Below, in pieces: positions 22,831-34,780 of a stretch of DNA of 64,000 bases (the stretch's first letter is position 1; every line of letters starts with the position of its first letter). The translations under genes and the position numbers were made by a program. The notes beneath the pieces are model-generated. The model saw only the letters and a program-made list of their open reading frames with translations. It ran no database searches and was not told the DNA's origin. This stretch comes from Sipunculus nudus (taxonomy: Eukaryota > Annelida > Sipuncula > Golfingiida > Sipunculidae), in assembly GCA_026874595.1 (NCBI GenBank), contig CM049311.1, positions 77,948,453 through 78,012,452 on the forward strand, given 5' to 3'.

Positions 22831-23891
22831 TGTGGTTCGCGTTCTAATCGAGGGACATAAACATCCATGAAAAACTGCATTTATATTTTCTTTATTTATG
22901 AGGTTGCCATATGAATTATTGATCGGGTAGTGAACGTCATTATATGGCGGAGAATATAAATTCCAAAATTGACTGAGAGTGGCAGGAATTACTCGCCTGT
23001 GTTTTTCGACGCATTTCCCATATATCCGTCAAAATTCTTAATTACTCAGTCTGTATATCATCTGCGCTATAGACATTGCCCCTTACTCTGACTTTCTCTA
23101 AAATAAAAAAAAATGCTAACAATTATACTTTTTTTCTCAATTTTACGGAATTTTTCCCTTTTGTTGCAATGAATACGCAATTATTAACCTCGCTTTAACT
23201 GAACAATCTTTGAAAAATAAATAGCCTGATGAGGTAGACAATTATCATTTTCTTGGATCAGTGTGTTTCTTTTAATATATTATCAAATCCTTTGCCAGGC
23301 ATTATGTTTTTTGCCGGATTCAATCATAGGAGTTAGAATAGTCTTTTTCATATGAACTCGCGTTTAAAAAAATATCTCCAATTCAGGGGCGTAACAATTG
23401 GGGCCGCAAGGGGCCACCCAGTTCTCCCCCATCCTCCCGGGATTTCACTTAGCATGATAATGATTAAATTTTCTAAAAAGCAATCATGAAATCTATGTCA
23501 CTCGTATCCACAGATTTTGGAGTTATTTCAATATAAACCATTTCACATGCGTTAATTATAATATTATATCATGTATATATTTATACATATGCCTAAATTG
23601 CCTTGAAGGCTCACCTTAATGTAACGCACTGTAATCACAACTCAATTCTTGGAAGACCTGGCCAGCTGGGACTTATAATGGTATCTTAGTTAATGGCCTC
23701 AGGAACAGCTGATGTCACGTTAAATCCCATTGATAAATGGTAGCTGCAATGGGTCATGATACATGTTAATCTGCTGCTTCAATAAATGACGGGATTCCCT
23801 TTCCCATTTCTCTTTAATAAATGTTAACCTGAAATCCAGAGGTATTTGAAACATATCATGAAATCTATTATTCATTTATCTTCATCCTAGC

Positions 23892-23895
<4 letters not shown>
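22831..23895. other. Intergenic
   Basis: AT-rich DNA with no gene. CAGGGGCGTAACAATTGG near 23388 resembles a transposon tip, with no partner found. Confidence 0.5.

Positions 23896-23948
<53 letters not shown>
23896..23948. repeat. (TA)n microsatellite
   Basis: About 26 TA units ending exactly where a small TIR element begins; a shorter TA tract continues on its other side (24111-24126). Confidence 0.95.
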
Positions 23949-23952
<4 letters not shown>

Positions 23953-24110
23953 ACGGAATGCATATAAAAGCGGACCGAACTGTCTCGCTATGATAGTGAA
24001 GCTAGCTTTTCTAGCGAAGCTTTTGGAACGCCGGACATGTGCGGTACCGACATGGGTTCGAATCCGGCATTCGCCCAATATTTCCCCCTGAGCATAATTT
24101 TTCCGTAACA
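23949..24110 (+). mobile_element. 162-bp element with 10-bp inverted ends and a tRNA-like core
   Basis: Starts TGTTACGGAA (23949-23958) and ends TTCCGTAACA (24101-24110), a perfect 10-bp inverted repeat, and sits inside a (TA)n tract. The core has a B-box-like GGGTTCGAATCC and an upstream TAGCGAAGCTTTTGG that could be a decayed A box. The first 10 bases are also the first 10 of the two LTR-like copies at 33984 and 47496. Nature uncertain: a SINE-like cargo in a TIR element, or a tiny LTR derivative. Confidence 0.65.
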
Positions 24111-24646
24111 ATATATATATATATATAACATACCCGGGGGCAACTTTTGTTTCTACTTAGCAAAATGAGTTCGCAATCAAATATCAATAATAATCTCTCC
24201 CACTTATTCTATTATTCTTCCCTTGTACCTGGAGGAACATGAAAATGTCCCTCTCTTGGATCTTCAACTTTAAAAATAATGTAGACCCCGAAGCCCCCCC
24301 CCCCCCCCCGTCAACATGGTCCGTCCCTTTATCTGAAAATGCTTGTGCTGAACCTGCGGTTGTGAAGTTTATTAAGTTAGTTAACTATTATGGCTTATTA
24401 ATAGGAATCTGTTTATCAATACGCGTATGAACTGACACTTATGCAGAGATAACCTGTTTAAATCAAGTTAATGAAAACATTCCCGAGTGTTTAATCGGTA
24501 TTTTTACTAAGAGTTTCTAACTCAGTGAGTGTGGCCCTCTCCAAATTCTATTAGAATTCTGCTAGTTCCTATCAAGTAAATCCTTTAACAGCTGGCATAA
24601 TGGAATTTGTACGGAGGAGTTAGTGTTTGTTCTTGTGTGTTTCCTG

Positions 24647-24690
<44 letters not shown>

Positions 24691-26497
24691 ATTCACCATA
24701 AATAAAGTGCCCTTTCAACATCATATCCTTCAAAGTTTAAACTCCCACCCCTCTAAAATTGCAGAAAGAAAACGACATCACGGATATATTTGGATATATA
24801 TTCTATCGTAATATGACAAAACTAGAACGTATTTATGGCCTCAGGAAATGCATTAAGCTCAAACAGCTGCCCGGCTTTCTTATTTCCTCTAGCAATTCCT
24901 GCCACTGACACCCCATCCAGCACCAGATAAGGCCCGCTACAGAACATGTCTTCATTTGAGCAGAAATGCCATTTCTAATCCCAGCGTGGTAGTCTGGAGA
25001 GCCATAAAACAGTTTAGCTAAGCAGATGTTGTCACGCAATACATTGTATGTCATGAGCAAGTTAGTTTTTTTACTTGAATCCCAATACCCGGGTGACTGG
25101 ACATCGAAGTTACAACAGGTATGTAAGAACAGCCTAAACGAAAGAGGTTAACAGAAGAAATAGTGGAAATACAATGTACATGTAATAGGTGTTTTATAAG
25201 GGTAGCATCATTATGTAACTAATCACATCTTGCTATATATTATACAATGCTACACTTACAAGAGCCGTAGGCGAGAATGGAACGCAGCTAGCGGGCCCCG
25301 CCACCTCCCATACTTTGCATGGAATTCTGGTTATAACCTGCTTTCTTCAATTCCAGACAATAAATACTTGTTAGTGCAATTTAATTAAATTTAGAAATAT
25401 AAAAATAACTCATCTTTACATCAAATATCATTATTAAATGTTTTCTTTGATTCGCAACATGTTATAGAAAGAAAGAGATTTCTCGATCATAAATTATAGT
25501 TGAACGAATAAATCAGATATTCCATACCAATGATGATGGAATTAAATTGTGTTCAATATATGAAAACTTTTTAATCAACTTTAAATTTTTATTTATGCTA
25601 TGTTTTTTTTATAAATATTAAAAAAACACAAGAATATTGAAGTAAGTTCTAGAATTATAAATTTTCCTGATTCTTAAATGTCCCTGGATTTAAATTCCGT
25701 TCGAGACTTACAAACTTATATTTATATGATATAGAATACAAAAGTTAATCTGTTAATATTCTTTTAAGTAATTTTGCTGACAGACAAACGAACAGACGAA
25801 CAAACAAATCAACGCCGGCAAAAACATTACCAAGAGGGGTTATAAAAGTAAACTTCACATCTGAAATAATCGTGGAACACACTCCATTCCGCTGGTTGGG
25901 CAACAACTTATTTTTTTTATTGGCGTGTAATATATCCAAAAAGTCTGTCCATTAGTATTTTTAGATAATCCACACCAAGAGGAATCCCAGGGCGCAAGTA
26001 AAAAGATAATTGCATCTGAACCCAGCAAGTTATGTACGTAATTTGATTTTTAAGATAATATTCCGTAGGAAAGAGACATTACTTGCGTACATGGGATGAC
26101 GGTCGCTTATTTCGGGGTTTGCTGTTGGCAAATTTTATCTTATATAATTATGATATGTTCTCCTTTAAATGCACAGGGACCCTCCAGGCATGGATCAGCC
26201 GCGGGTGACCACATTTCTAAAATGCCGTAAAGGTGCTTGAGGATATATTTGCCCTTCACGAAATAGAAACATATTTTCTTTCTCGCCTTGTGTACGATAT
26301 GGTCGCCGTTGTGGGAATTGCTGAGCTTTTACAAACTGCGGCTAAGATTGTTCTTACATAACACAAATTGACTGTTACGTTGTTGAACGAGAATATCTGT
26401 GTAAACATCATATTATTCAAGAATAGCAAATTATTGACAGAAATAAATCAGTTTCTATGTTCAACAGTTAATAAAGAATGATTTCCGGGAAAAAAGA
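24111..26497. other. Intergenic
   Basis: No gene recognised. Holds a C16 run (about 24294-24309) and an (AT)n tract (24649-24682). Short frames here have no family features. Confidence 0.55.
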
Positions 26498-29400
26498 ATT
26501 GACTGAAAGTCATCTGATCTATTGCTATCACTCTTTGTCCGTCGTCCGTCTGTCCGTCCGTTAACCAGGCACAAATCGTAACTGCTGGACCTAGAATCTT
26601 GTAACTTAGGATTCTGAGAGGTCCATGAAAAATCTCCTTGGAAACCAGAAATAAGGTCTCTGTTACCCATATCCTTCGAGCTATTGAGCCCCAAAGTACC
26701 CCCAGAATAGTCAAAAATTTCATACAAAAACTTCAATATCTCATTAACTACTTGAATGATGGTCATGATGTTTGGCATAAATATTGATCATGAGATGTTC
26801 CTTCAGTTCCTGCAGACTGGTGGCGCCACCTGTATTTTTCGATTTTTTACGAATTTTTATCTCTATTTTTGAGACCTTTAAAAATGTGAACATCTGTTAA
26901 CAAGGCACAAATCGTAAAGACTAGACCTAGAATCTTCATTCTTGACACACTGAGAGACCTATAAAAAGTCTCCACGGAAACCAGAAATTAGGTCTTTGTT
27001 ACCCATATCCTTTGAGCTATGGGGCCCCAAATACCCCCAGAATAGTCAAAAATTTCATACAAAAACTTCAATATCTCATTAACTACAACACTGATGGTCA
27101 TGATTTTCGGCATACATGTTGATCATGAGATGTTCAATCAGTTCCTGCAGACTGGTGGCGCCACCTGTATTTTTCGATTTTTTAAAGATTTTTTTTCTAT
27201 TTTTGAGACCTTTAAGGATGCTGTCATCTGTTAACGTGGCACAAATCGTAATGACTGGACCTAGATTCTTCATTCTTGACACACTGAGAGACCTATAAAA
27301 AAGTCTCCATGGAAACTAGAAATTAGGTCTCTGTAACCCATATGCTTCGAGCTATGGGGCCCCAAAGTACCCCAAGAATAGTCAAAAAATTTCATACAAA
27401 AACTTCAATGTCTCATTAACTACATCACTGATAGTCACAAATTTCGGCATACGTATTGATCATGAGATGTTTCATCAGTTTCTGCAGACTGGTGGCGCCA
27501 CCTGTATTTTTCAATTTTTACGAATTGTTTTCTCTATTTTTGAGACCTTTAAAAATGTGAACAGCTGTTAACAGGGCACAAATCATAAAGACTGGACCTA
27601 GAATCTTCATTCTTGGCACAGTGAGAGACCTATGAAAAGTCTCCATGGAAACCTGAAATAAGGTATCTGTTACCCATATCCTTTAAGCTGTGGGGGGCTC
27701 ACAATTACCCCCCAGAATAATGGAAAATTTGATAAAAACAAACTGCAACACCTCAATAACTACAACACTGATGGTCATAATTTTTGGCATACATATTGAT
27801 CAAGAGGTGTTCCATCAGTTCCTGCAGACTGGTGGCGCCACCTGTATTTTTTCAAATTTTCACAATTTTTTTTTCACTATTTTTGAGACCTTTAAAGATG
27901 TAGTAATCTGTCAACAGGGTACAAATCGTAACGACTGGACCTAGAATCTTCATTCTTGACACACAGAGGGACCCATGAAAAGTCTCCATGGAAACCTGAA
28001 ATTAGGTCTCTGTTACACATATCCTTTGAGCTATGGCACTCCAAAGAATAGCTCAGAATAATGGAAAATTTGATACAAAAGTTGAAGTATCTGAACAACT
28101 AATGTAGAGATCACCATAATTGTTTGCATGGATATTGATCATGGAGTATTTCATCAGTTTCTGCATACTGGTGGCACCACCTGTATATGTTCAGTTTTTT
28201 AACGAAATTTTTCTCTATTTTTGAGACCTTTAAAGGTATGAACATCTGTTAACAGGGCACAAATCATAAAAACTGGACCTAGAATCTTCATTCTTGACAC
28301 ACAGGGAGACCCATGAAAAGTCTCCATGGAAACCTGAAATTAGGTCTCTGTTATCCATATTCCTTAAGCTGTATGGCTCCAAAATACCCCCCAGAATAAT
28401 GAAAATTTGATACAAAAACTGCAGTATCTCAATTACTACAACACTGATAATCATGATTTTTGGCATCGTATTGATCATTAGCTTTTCCATCAGTTTCTGC
28501 AGACTGGGTGCGCCACCTCTATTTTTTTCAAATTTTTACGAATTTATTCTCTTTTTTTGAGACTTTTAAAGATGTGGTTATCTGTCAACAGGGTACAAAT
28601 CGTAATAACTGGACCTAGAATCTTCATTCTTGTCATGCAAGGAGGCCCATGAAAGTGCCTCTGGAAACTTGAAATTAGGTCTCTGTTACCCATATCCTTC
28701 AAGCTATAGGACTCCGAAGTATCCCTCAGAATAATGGACAATTTGATACAAAAGCTGTAGTATCTGAACAACTGATGCAGAGATCACCATGATTCTTTGC
28801 ATGGATATTGACCATTAAGTGTTTTTATTAGTTTCTGCAGACTGGTGAAGCCACCTGTATTTTTGTATCCGCCAAAACGAAGTTTTGCGGATACTATGTT
28901 TTTGACCGAGTTCCGCCGCCGCGTTCGTTTCCGGAGAACTCCTCTGAGACTAATGGACCGATTTTTCCGAAACTTACACCAATTTTCGGGTCACATGTGA
29001 ACTGGTGCCTAACCAATTTGCGTTGACCTCTGACCTTTCCTCTCTGCCCAGCGTCCATTTGTGCGTCTTTTTCCACAAATGAACCCTCATTTCTCTTGAA
29101 CCGTTTGACTGATCAGGGAATAAAATTTATACAAATGTAGCCCTTGGATAGCTTTATAACATACACACAAAATGGTGGCGCCACATGCAACAATGTTTGC
29201 ACAGTGTCCATCTGTTCATCTGCCTTGGGTTAATCACCCATATCTCTGCAGTGAATTGACTAATTCACCTGAAATTCGGCATGCGTATACATCCTGGATA
29301 GCTTTCTTGATTTTATGACAGGTGGCGCCACCTACATTCACGTTCATGCTGATGACATCCAAGCTCATATCTTGGGAACCGTTTGACCGATTGGGCCAAA

Positions 29401-30213
29401 ATTTTGCACGTGTATAGCTCTTTATCAAACGCAAAAACTGGTGGCGCCACCTGCAACCATTTTTGCACAGCGTCTCTCTGTTTGTCTGCCGTGGGATAAT
29501 ATCACTCATATCTTGGCAGTGGTTTGACATATCTGCCTAAAATTTTGCAGTTTTATACATCCTGGATAGCTTTCTTGATTTTATGACAGGTGGCGCCACC
29601 TACATTCTAGTTTATGCTACAGACATCCAAGCTCATATCTAGGGAACCGTTTGAACGATTGGGCCATAATTTTGCATGTGTATAGATCTCACATCGGTCT
29701 TTATCATACACAAAACTGGAGGGGCCACCTGCAACCATTTTTGCACAGTGTCTGTCTGTTTGTCTGCCGTGGGCTAAAATCACTCATATACATTTAGTGG
29801 TTTGACTTTTCTTCCTAAAATTTGGCATATGTATACAACTTGGACAGCTTTCTGGATTTGTGGTAGGTGGCACAACCTACATACACATTTAGGCTGCAGA
29901 CATCCATGCTTATATGCAACATACCTCACTCTATTTCCCCTTGCCACTCAATCCATGCCTCACTTCACCCGTTCCACTCTGATTTTGGCGGATACACGTA
30001 GTCGCTTGTCGGCTACCCGTATTCTAGTTTTTAAAGTTTACACATTTTTTTCTCTATTTTTGAGATATATAAATACAGACACAATCTTAACCTGTTGGTT
30101 AATCTGTTTGATGCTTCAGTTGAATGGGTATATACTACCATTCTGATGATAAAATTTCCTTTTGTGAATCTCTTCCCAGTCAGCTGAGCGTCATGACCCA
30201 TGGGTCACTTGTT
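26498..30213 (+). mobile_element. R3: large tandem-repeat element, interrupted by R1
   Basis: The 5' end reads GACTGAAAGTCATCTGATC, then CTTTGTCCGTCGTCCGTC. Seven tandem units follow, each opening CTGTTAACAGGGCACAAATC (or close) near 26560, 26892, 27227, 27563, 27906, 28243 and 28578. The GGTGGCGCCACC palindrome sits at 26819, 27154, 27491, 27831, 28170, about 28506 and 28844, a spacing of 335-340 bp. After the R1 insertion the last unit resumes (CTCTATTTTTGAGAT). The 3' end has CAGTCAGCTGAGCG (30177-30190), which pairs with the 5' end as a subterminal inverted repeat, then a perfect palindrome TGACCCATGGGTCA (30194-30207) and CTTGTTT. No protein is encoded; many short frames on both strands are by-products. 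Architecture as in Helentron-associated elements (inference). Confidence 0.85.
28865..30027 (+). mobile_element. R1: full-length 1163-bp hairpin-ended element nested in R3
   Basis: The 5' end is a 30-bp hairpin (28865-28894) with arms GTATCCGCCAAAAC and GTTTTGCGGATAC. The motif TTTTGGCGGATAC recurs near the 3' end (29983-29995), inverted relative to the 5' end. It is followed by a stem-loop (GTAGTCG, loop CTTGT, CGGCTAC) and the end CCGTATTCTAG. Both flanks are TTTTT (28860-28864 and 30028-30032). Palindromes at 29174, 29321, 29440, 29589, 29718 and 29866 are spaced 147, 119, 149, 129 and 148 bp, so units alternate between two types. There is no coding capacity. The flanking R3 unit rejoins across the insertion. 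Confidence 0.85.
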
Positions 30214-31594
30214 TAGCTCCTCCCCTCAGATTTAGCTCGGTGGGTGTTAATAAGAAAGCAAATAACACCAGTTCATAGACATTAAATTCTAGTATAATCA
30301 GAAATCAGTAGTGTGTCTCTATAGACTATATTGTTTAAGTCACTCTAATATTTCTAAAGTATCATTTCTAGACGTTTATAAATCGTCTTACCTTTGGTTT
30401 ATAAATGTACTACCACCTCAGATCCTTAACAATCGAGACAGAGACTGCATACCCTCGTTTTGCTGCCATCTAGGGAGTAAACAGTGAAGTACCATTTCAT
30501 ATTTTACACTGTAAATGTGAAAAATTTGATTCTTGAACCGAATTCTTTTCGAAAAGAACCCCGTTTTTTTTGGTAAAAAAAACCTGTGGAAGTGGAAATG
30601 TGATGCACTTTTCGAGATTCGGGTCCGGGCATACATACATATATCAAAACATTTAAGTGAATGAATAGGGGAAGAAAGAAGATGCCTTTCTGTAAACTAA
30701 CGTATTTTAACATTTCTAGCTTTCGGAGAAAGCTGGTTTATAGTGTGGGTCGGTCTTTGGTGATTGCTATTTTCCTTAAGTTACCTGGCGGGCGTGACTC
30801 GGCGTGTATTTGCCATGTGTACAGGTGAGATATACCATGGGGATAACTTACACACACACACATACACGTTTCTACACATCGAGATGTAATTTCCACTGAC
30901 AATTCGAAAAATTGATCAGCTGTACAGTAATCACGGATGGATTTCACAGTGACGTCATAAACAGGACAAAATTATTGACAGAGATTAGTCACGTGTTAAA
31001 GACTTATCAAGACAGCATTATTGAATTCCCAAGCCAAGACTTCCATATTACAAATCGTATTAGGTGGGTTATATATCGGCCTGCGGTGACTGCAATTTGC
31101 CCAGAACGCTTGAAAGCAGGGCCACTTTGCCTTCTGGAATTTGTCATTGATTGATGGGGATGCGGATATATGGTCTCGGACTGCGTTCAGTAGCTGACAG
31201 TTAGTAACGTAATCCACAATGTCATTTGTCACCTTGTACGGATCTGTTATTGCTCTGTTGATGTCCGAGTGATCGGTAAAATCAGTCCCTGTACTTATTA
31301 TTCATTCATCCAAATTTTTTGCAATGTGCTCTATTTTCTGCTTCCCCCGTTCAGAATAAAGTGACGTTTTCACTTTATTGGACCAGTTGTATAGTCTCAT
31401 AAAGAACATATCATATTTTTTTTATAACATACCAATACCCGTGAATGTCTCCTAGTCTAAAGAATCCAATCAGCTCACGAACTCTTGACTAATCAATAAG
31501 GCTGTGTGATATACAAATCTTCGATGAAATAGTTATCTTGAGCAAACCTATATATAATAATAATAAACCTGGTGAGAATTATCTAAATTAAAAA
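30214..31594. other. Intergenic
   Basis: No gene recognised. The overlapping frames at 30912-31154 (+) and 30996-31232 (-) are both open but resemble no family I know. Confidence 0.5.
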
Positions 31595-31760
31595 AGGCGT
31601 TGGACTTCGGAGCTGAAGATCCCTGGTTAGAACCCGGCCGGTGCCTCAGTGGTGAAATCTCGTTACTGAACCTCAGAGATTCGCTCCAATGTCTGAACGA
31701 CAGGTTATGACTTCTTGGTTAACTCCGCATATAAAACCTGAAATCCAGAAGGCTTAATAA
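31595..31760 (+). mobile_element. SINE family C, copy 1
   Basis: Head AAGGCGTTGGACTTCGGAGC with B-box-like CTGGTTAGAACCCGG, then CAGTGGTGAAATCTCG, CAGAGATTCGCTCCAATGTC and CGACAGGTTATGACTTCTT. The same order is seen on the minus strand at 36290-36425 and 63545-63680. Confidence 0.8.
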
Positions 31761-31849
31761 TAACATATCATTCTTATCATATGAATACCTTCATCCTTCA
31801 ATAGACAATGCCACCAACAGGCAAATGGACCTATCCTTAGAAAAAAGTT

Positions 31850-31950
31850 TTTTTTAACTTCAATTTAATATACTAGAAATATTTTATATTTTAAATATAT
31901 CATATGTGAAATATAAAAGTAATTCTAGTATATTTAATTTAAGTTAAAAA
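31850..31950. repeat. AT-rich hairpin
   Basis: Arms TAACTTCAATTTAATATACT and, inverted, AGTATATTTAATTTAAGTTA close around an AT-rich centre to form a stem of about 29 bp. AATATAAGATATTTCT repeats follow to about 32090. Confidence 0.75.
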
Positions 31951-32469
31951 ATATTATAATATATTTTTAAAATAAGATATTTCTAATTAAATATATTTCC
32001 ATATATTATACTCTTTTTTATATAATTCTAATATAAGATATTTCTAATATAAGATATTTCTTATATAAAAATGTTTCTTATATATTATAAAAGTATTCTT
32101 ATAGGATCCTTTCATAACTGCAGAACTCTTACGGAGACTTTATAAAACCGTATTATATAAATCTGTGCGCTGCGTACTTATGTTAACATTAGATATGAAA
32201 GATATGATGTCTTAACCGTTATAGATTTGAAATTATTTCAAGATAATTTCGTGAGCTTCTAAGAATGTGTTTGATATGTGATAGGTGAGCTTTGTAAATG
32301 GGAAGGGAGATCAATAAGTAAGAACCGACTCAAGATATAGTACAAAATACTGCTACAGTCATACTTTTCAAATTTGTATCTTATAACTAAAGGGTTATAC
32401 ATAAAAACATTATATACTGCAGAGACTAATTACAATGAATAAAAATGGTTCCCTGATGATAAATATGGT

Positions 32470-32690
32470 GTAGGGGACCTGGACAGCTGAGTGGTAAAAC
32501 GCTCGTCCTTCTCCGCCGGCGACCCGGGTTCGATTCCTGGTGTTGGCTATGAGAATGGGTTGTAGTGGCCCGTCCAAGGTCGGTGGTTTTCTCCGGGTCT
32601 TCCGGTTCCTCCACCCTTACCGAGTACCGAGCGCCAACATCAGTGCCATGGACAGTAGTTGTACAATCCATGTAAAATAAATAACGTTTA
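32470..32690 (+). mobile_element. SINE family B, copy 2 (best preserved)
   Basis: tRNA-like head: AGCTGAGTGGTAAAACGCTC (A-box region), then the B box GGGTTCGATTCC. Body: GCTATGAGAATGGGTTGTAG, TGGCCCGTCCAAGGTCGG, GGTTTTCTCCGGGT, TCCGGTTCCTCCACC. Tail: GTTGTACAATCCATGTAAAA, TAAATAACG. The body may be one of the conserved SINE central domains known from metazoans; I cannot confirm which. A minus-strand frame at 32426-32671 is its shadow. Confidence 0.88.
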
Positions 32691-32699
32691 TATTAAATA

Positions 32700-33983
32700 A
32701 GGTGTAAAAAATAAGAGTAAAAGGATTAGACAAGAGATTAATGACTAATTGTTAGGTGCAGACTGACACGATCACTTTTGAAGAACATTTAACTAATGCA
32801 AACTAAAAAATATCGCCATGGTAGCACGTTTTAGAAACGCCCTGTGAACAGTGGACACCGCCACTTCGAGGAAATAGGCGCTCGACCGTTACCTGAACAG
32901 TTATCCGGGTCACACTGATGAGGTGGGACCTTCTGTGCATTCACTATTTTTAGCCCATATTCCCAGATTCATTTGTCCAAATGTGACCGTACATCTGTGA
33001 ATATTCATTGATGACACTCTAGAACCCGGAGAAGATGTTGCATCAACGCCAAAATATAAGCAATGCTTCCTTGTCTCATTCCCAAAATGCCCTGAAAATT
33101 AATGAGATTCCGTTCAAGATTGCGTGAGTTATGCTGTGATCAAACGCACACACACAAACACACACACGAAAGGGAATAAACGCATACTCTCCGGGTGGGC
33201 GGAGGCAATTAATCTGAACAGCTTTTTAATAAACGTCGCGTCCCTTTTTGTCTTCTACACACGGCGGGTCTCAGTAATCCATGAGACAGTCGTACAATGG
33301 CTATACACCCAAGCCTTTAGGGTAGCATCACTGTTTAAAATGTATATGTATCTTTCTTATATTTCACATATTCTTGAATTTTTCATTCATTTTCACATAA
33401 TTTTGAAACATTTAAAAGTGAAATTAAATTTAAAAGGTACACTATTTTAAGCCCCGGGTAACAGTAACCCACTTTTAAATGAACTAATATTCAACTACAT
33501 GACAATTTCTCAAAACTGTTTTTCTTTTTGTTTTTCCTCTTTCATGATTCTGTCTACCCTAAAACTGAAATTTTAAGTTTTTATTCAACAGTAGCCTAGG
33601 GTTTCAGGGCTATATTTGGTGCGTTCCAATTTATTTAAAATAAAACACGTTTTTTTTCGTGTTATTTCAACATAGTTAGACTTTGCCGCCCAACTAATAT
33701 GCTTTATAGGTGGTTAGGTCTCATTAAGCTCAAATATTGGAGAAATTGTGCATTTTATGATAAAAGCATAACATTTTCAGGAGTGATAGGTCATTCCCTG
33801 AATTTTGTATTTAGATAGGGAGACATTTCTTAAATGACCATGAATGACCTTGAAAGGTCATCGAGCATGCGCAGTAACATTTTCAATATGTCATATGTTT
33901 AAGATTGACAAATAAATGGATTTTTTTTTTCAAAAGGTGGTGAAAAGTACAGAGTGTGTTTACCCATAATACCCATTTATTAT
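32700..33983. other. Intergenic
   Basis: No gene recognised. A CA-rich stretch lies at 33147-33168. From about 33690 to 33790, TTAAGCTCAAATATTGGAGA resembles the R5 repeat at 35160. Confidence 0.5.
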
Positions 33984-34780
33984 TGTTACGGAACCTAATA
34001 TAAACAGATCACGTATGCGTGATTAACACAAATTTTGTAATGGAGATAAAAAAAATCAGATTCTGTAACACTAGGCAGCGTGAAATGTCTAGGGGAATGA
34101 ATTAAGAATTCAGTGGTTTTTTGTTAACAAATAACTATAATTTATTCTTAAAACAACCCTATCAATACAATACACTAAATCAATACAATTATACAGTAAA
34201 ACAGCGGTATAGTAACAAGTCAATACAATCACATAGAAAATAATGTGCACAGTACCAGGTTACCAACACCATCACAACGATAAGTCCTTTAAATGTAAAC
34301 TCTCGGAGAGTGACAGTCCAGTGGAAAGTTCTTGCAACAACCCAGAAAGTAAACTGAAGTCCAAATGCATAAAATCCAAGAGAAAGTCTTTGCAAATCTA
34401 CGATTGCCTCATTCGTCGGATAAGGTCATGATACACGCTTCTGCGTCCGCTGGAATCTGCTCTGCTGTTCTCTCTCCCCATCTAAAATACAGCCCCTTTA
34501 TATATCTTCACATCTCAGGCCGAGAATTTTCCACTTCTCAAACAGTCTATAAGATCTTGCACAACACGCGTTTTAGGAATTATCGAGAAGACAACGCTGT
34601 GTGTACCTCCACATACCAGGGCCATCACGTGACCTACGACCAGGCATGAAAACCCAAGGCTTACATGACAACGAGAATTCAACCAATACGGATTAAACAT
34701 AGAATGTAACACGCGGCCAGACACGAGTGCCACAATAGGAGTTACGCCCGTGTCACATAATAAAAAGAGCACCTGTAAAA
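33984..34780 (+). mobile_element. LTR-like repeat, copy 1 (solo)
   Basis: Begins TGTTACGGAACC and aligns with 47496-48185 through ATCACGTATGCGTGAT, CAGATTCTGTAACACTAGGC, GCGTGAAATGTCTAGGGG, TTTGTTAACAAATAAC, ACACGCTTCTG-GTCCGCTG and the end CACA-AATAAAAAG. It is flanked by TTAT on both sides (34781-34784 on the right), a likely target duplication. The last bases are AAAA where copy 2 has AACA. TATA-like and AATAAA motifs fit an LTR. There is no internal coding region, so it is a solo LTR if the LTR reading is right. Confidence 0.7.

Noticed and set aside
26448-28771. Several 60-105-codon frames on both strands (for example 26461-26778, 28230-28490)
   Set aside because: They recur with each 337-bp R3 unit and resemble each other only because the DNA does; codon positions show no sign of protein-level constraint.
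26498-28860. Tandem repeats as a CRISPR-like array
   Set aside because: Units are about 337 bp, contiguous and without unique spacers, in eukaryotic DNA.
32470-32540. tRNA gene
   Set aside because: A and B boxes are present but the acceptor stem is absent and a SINE body follows directly.
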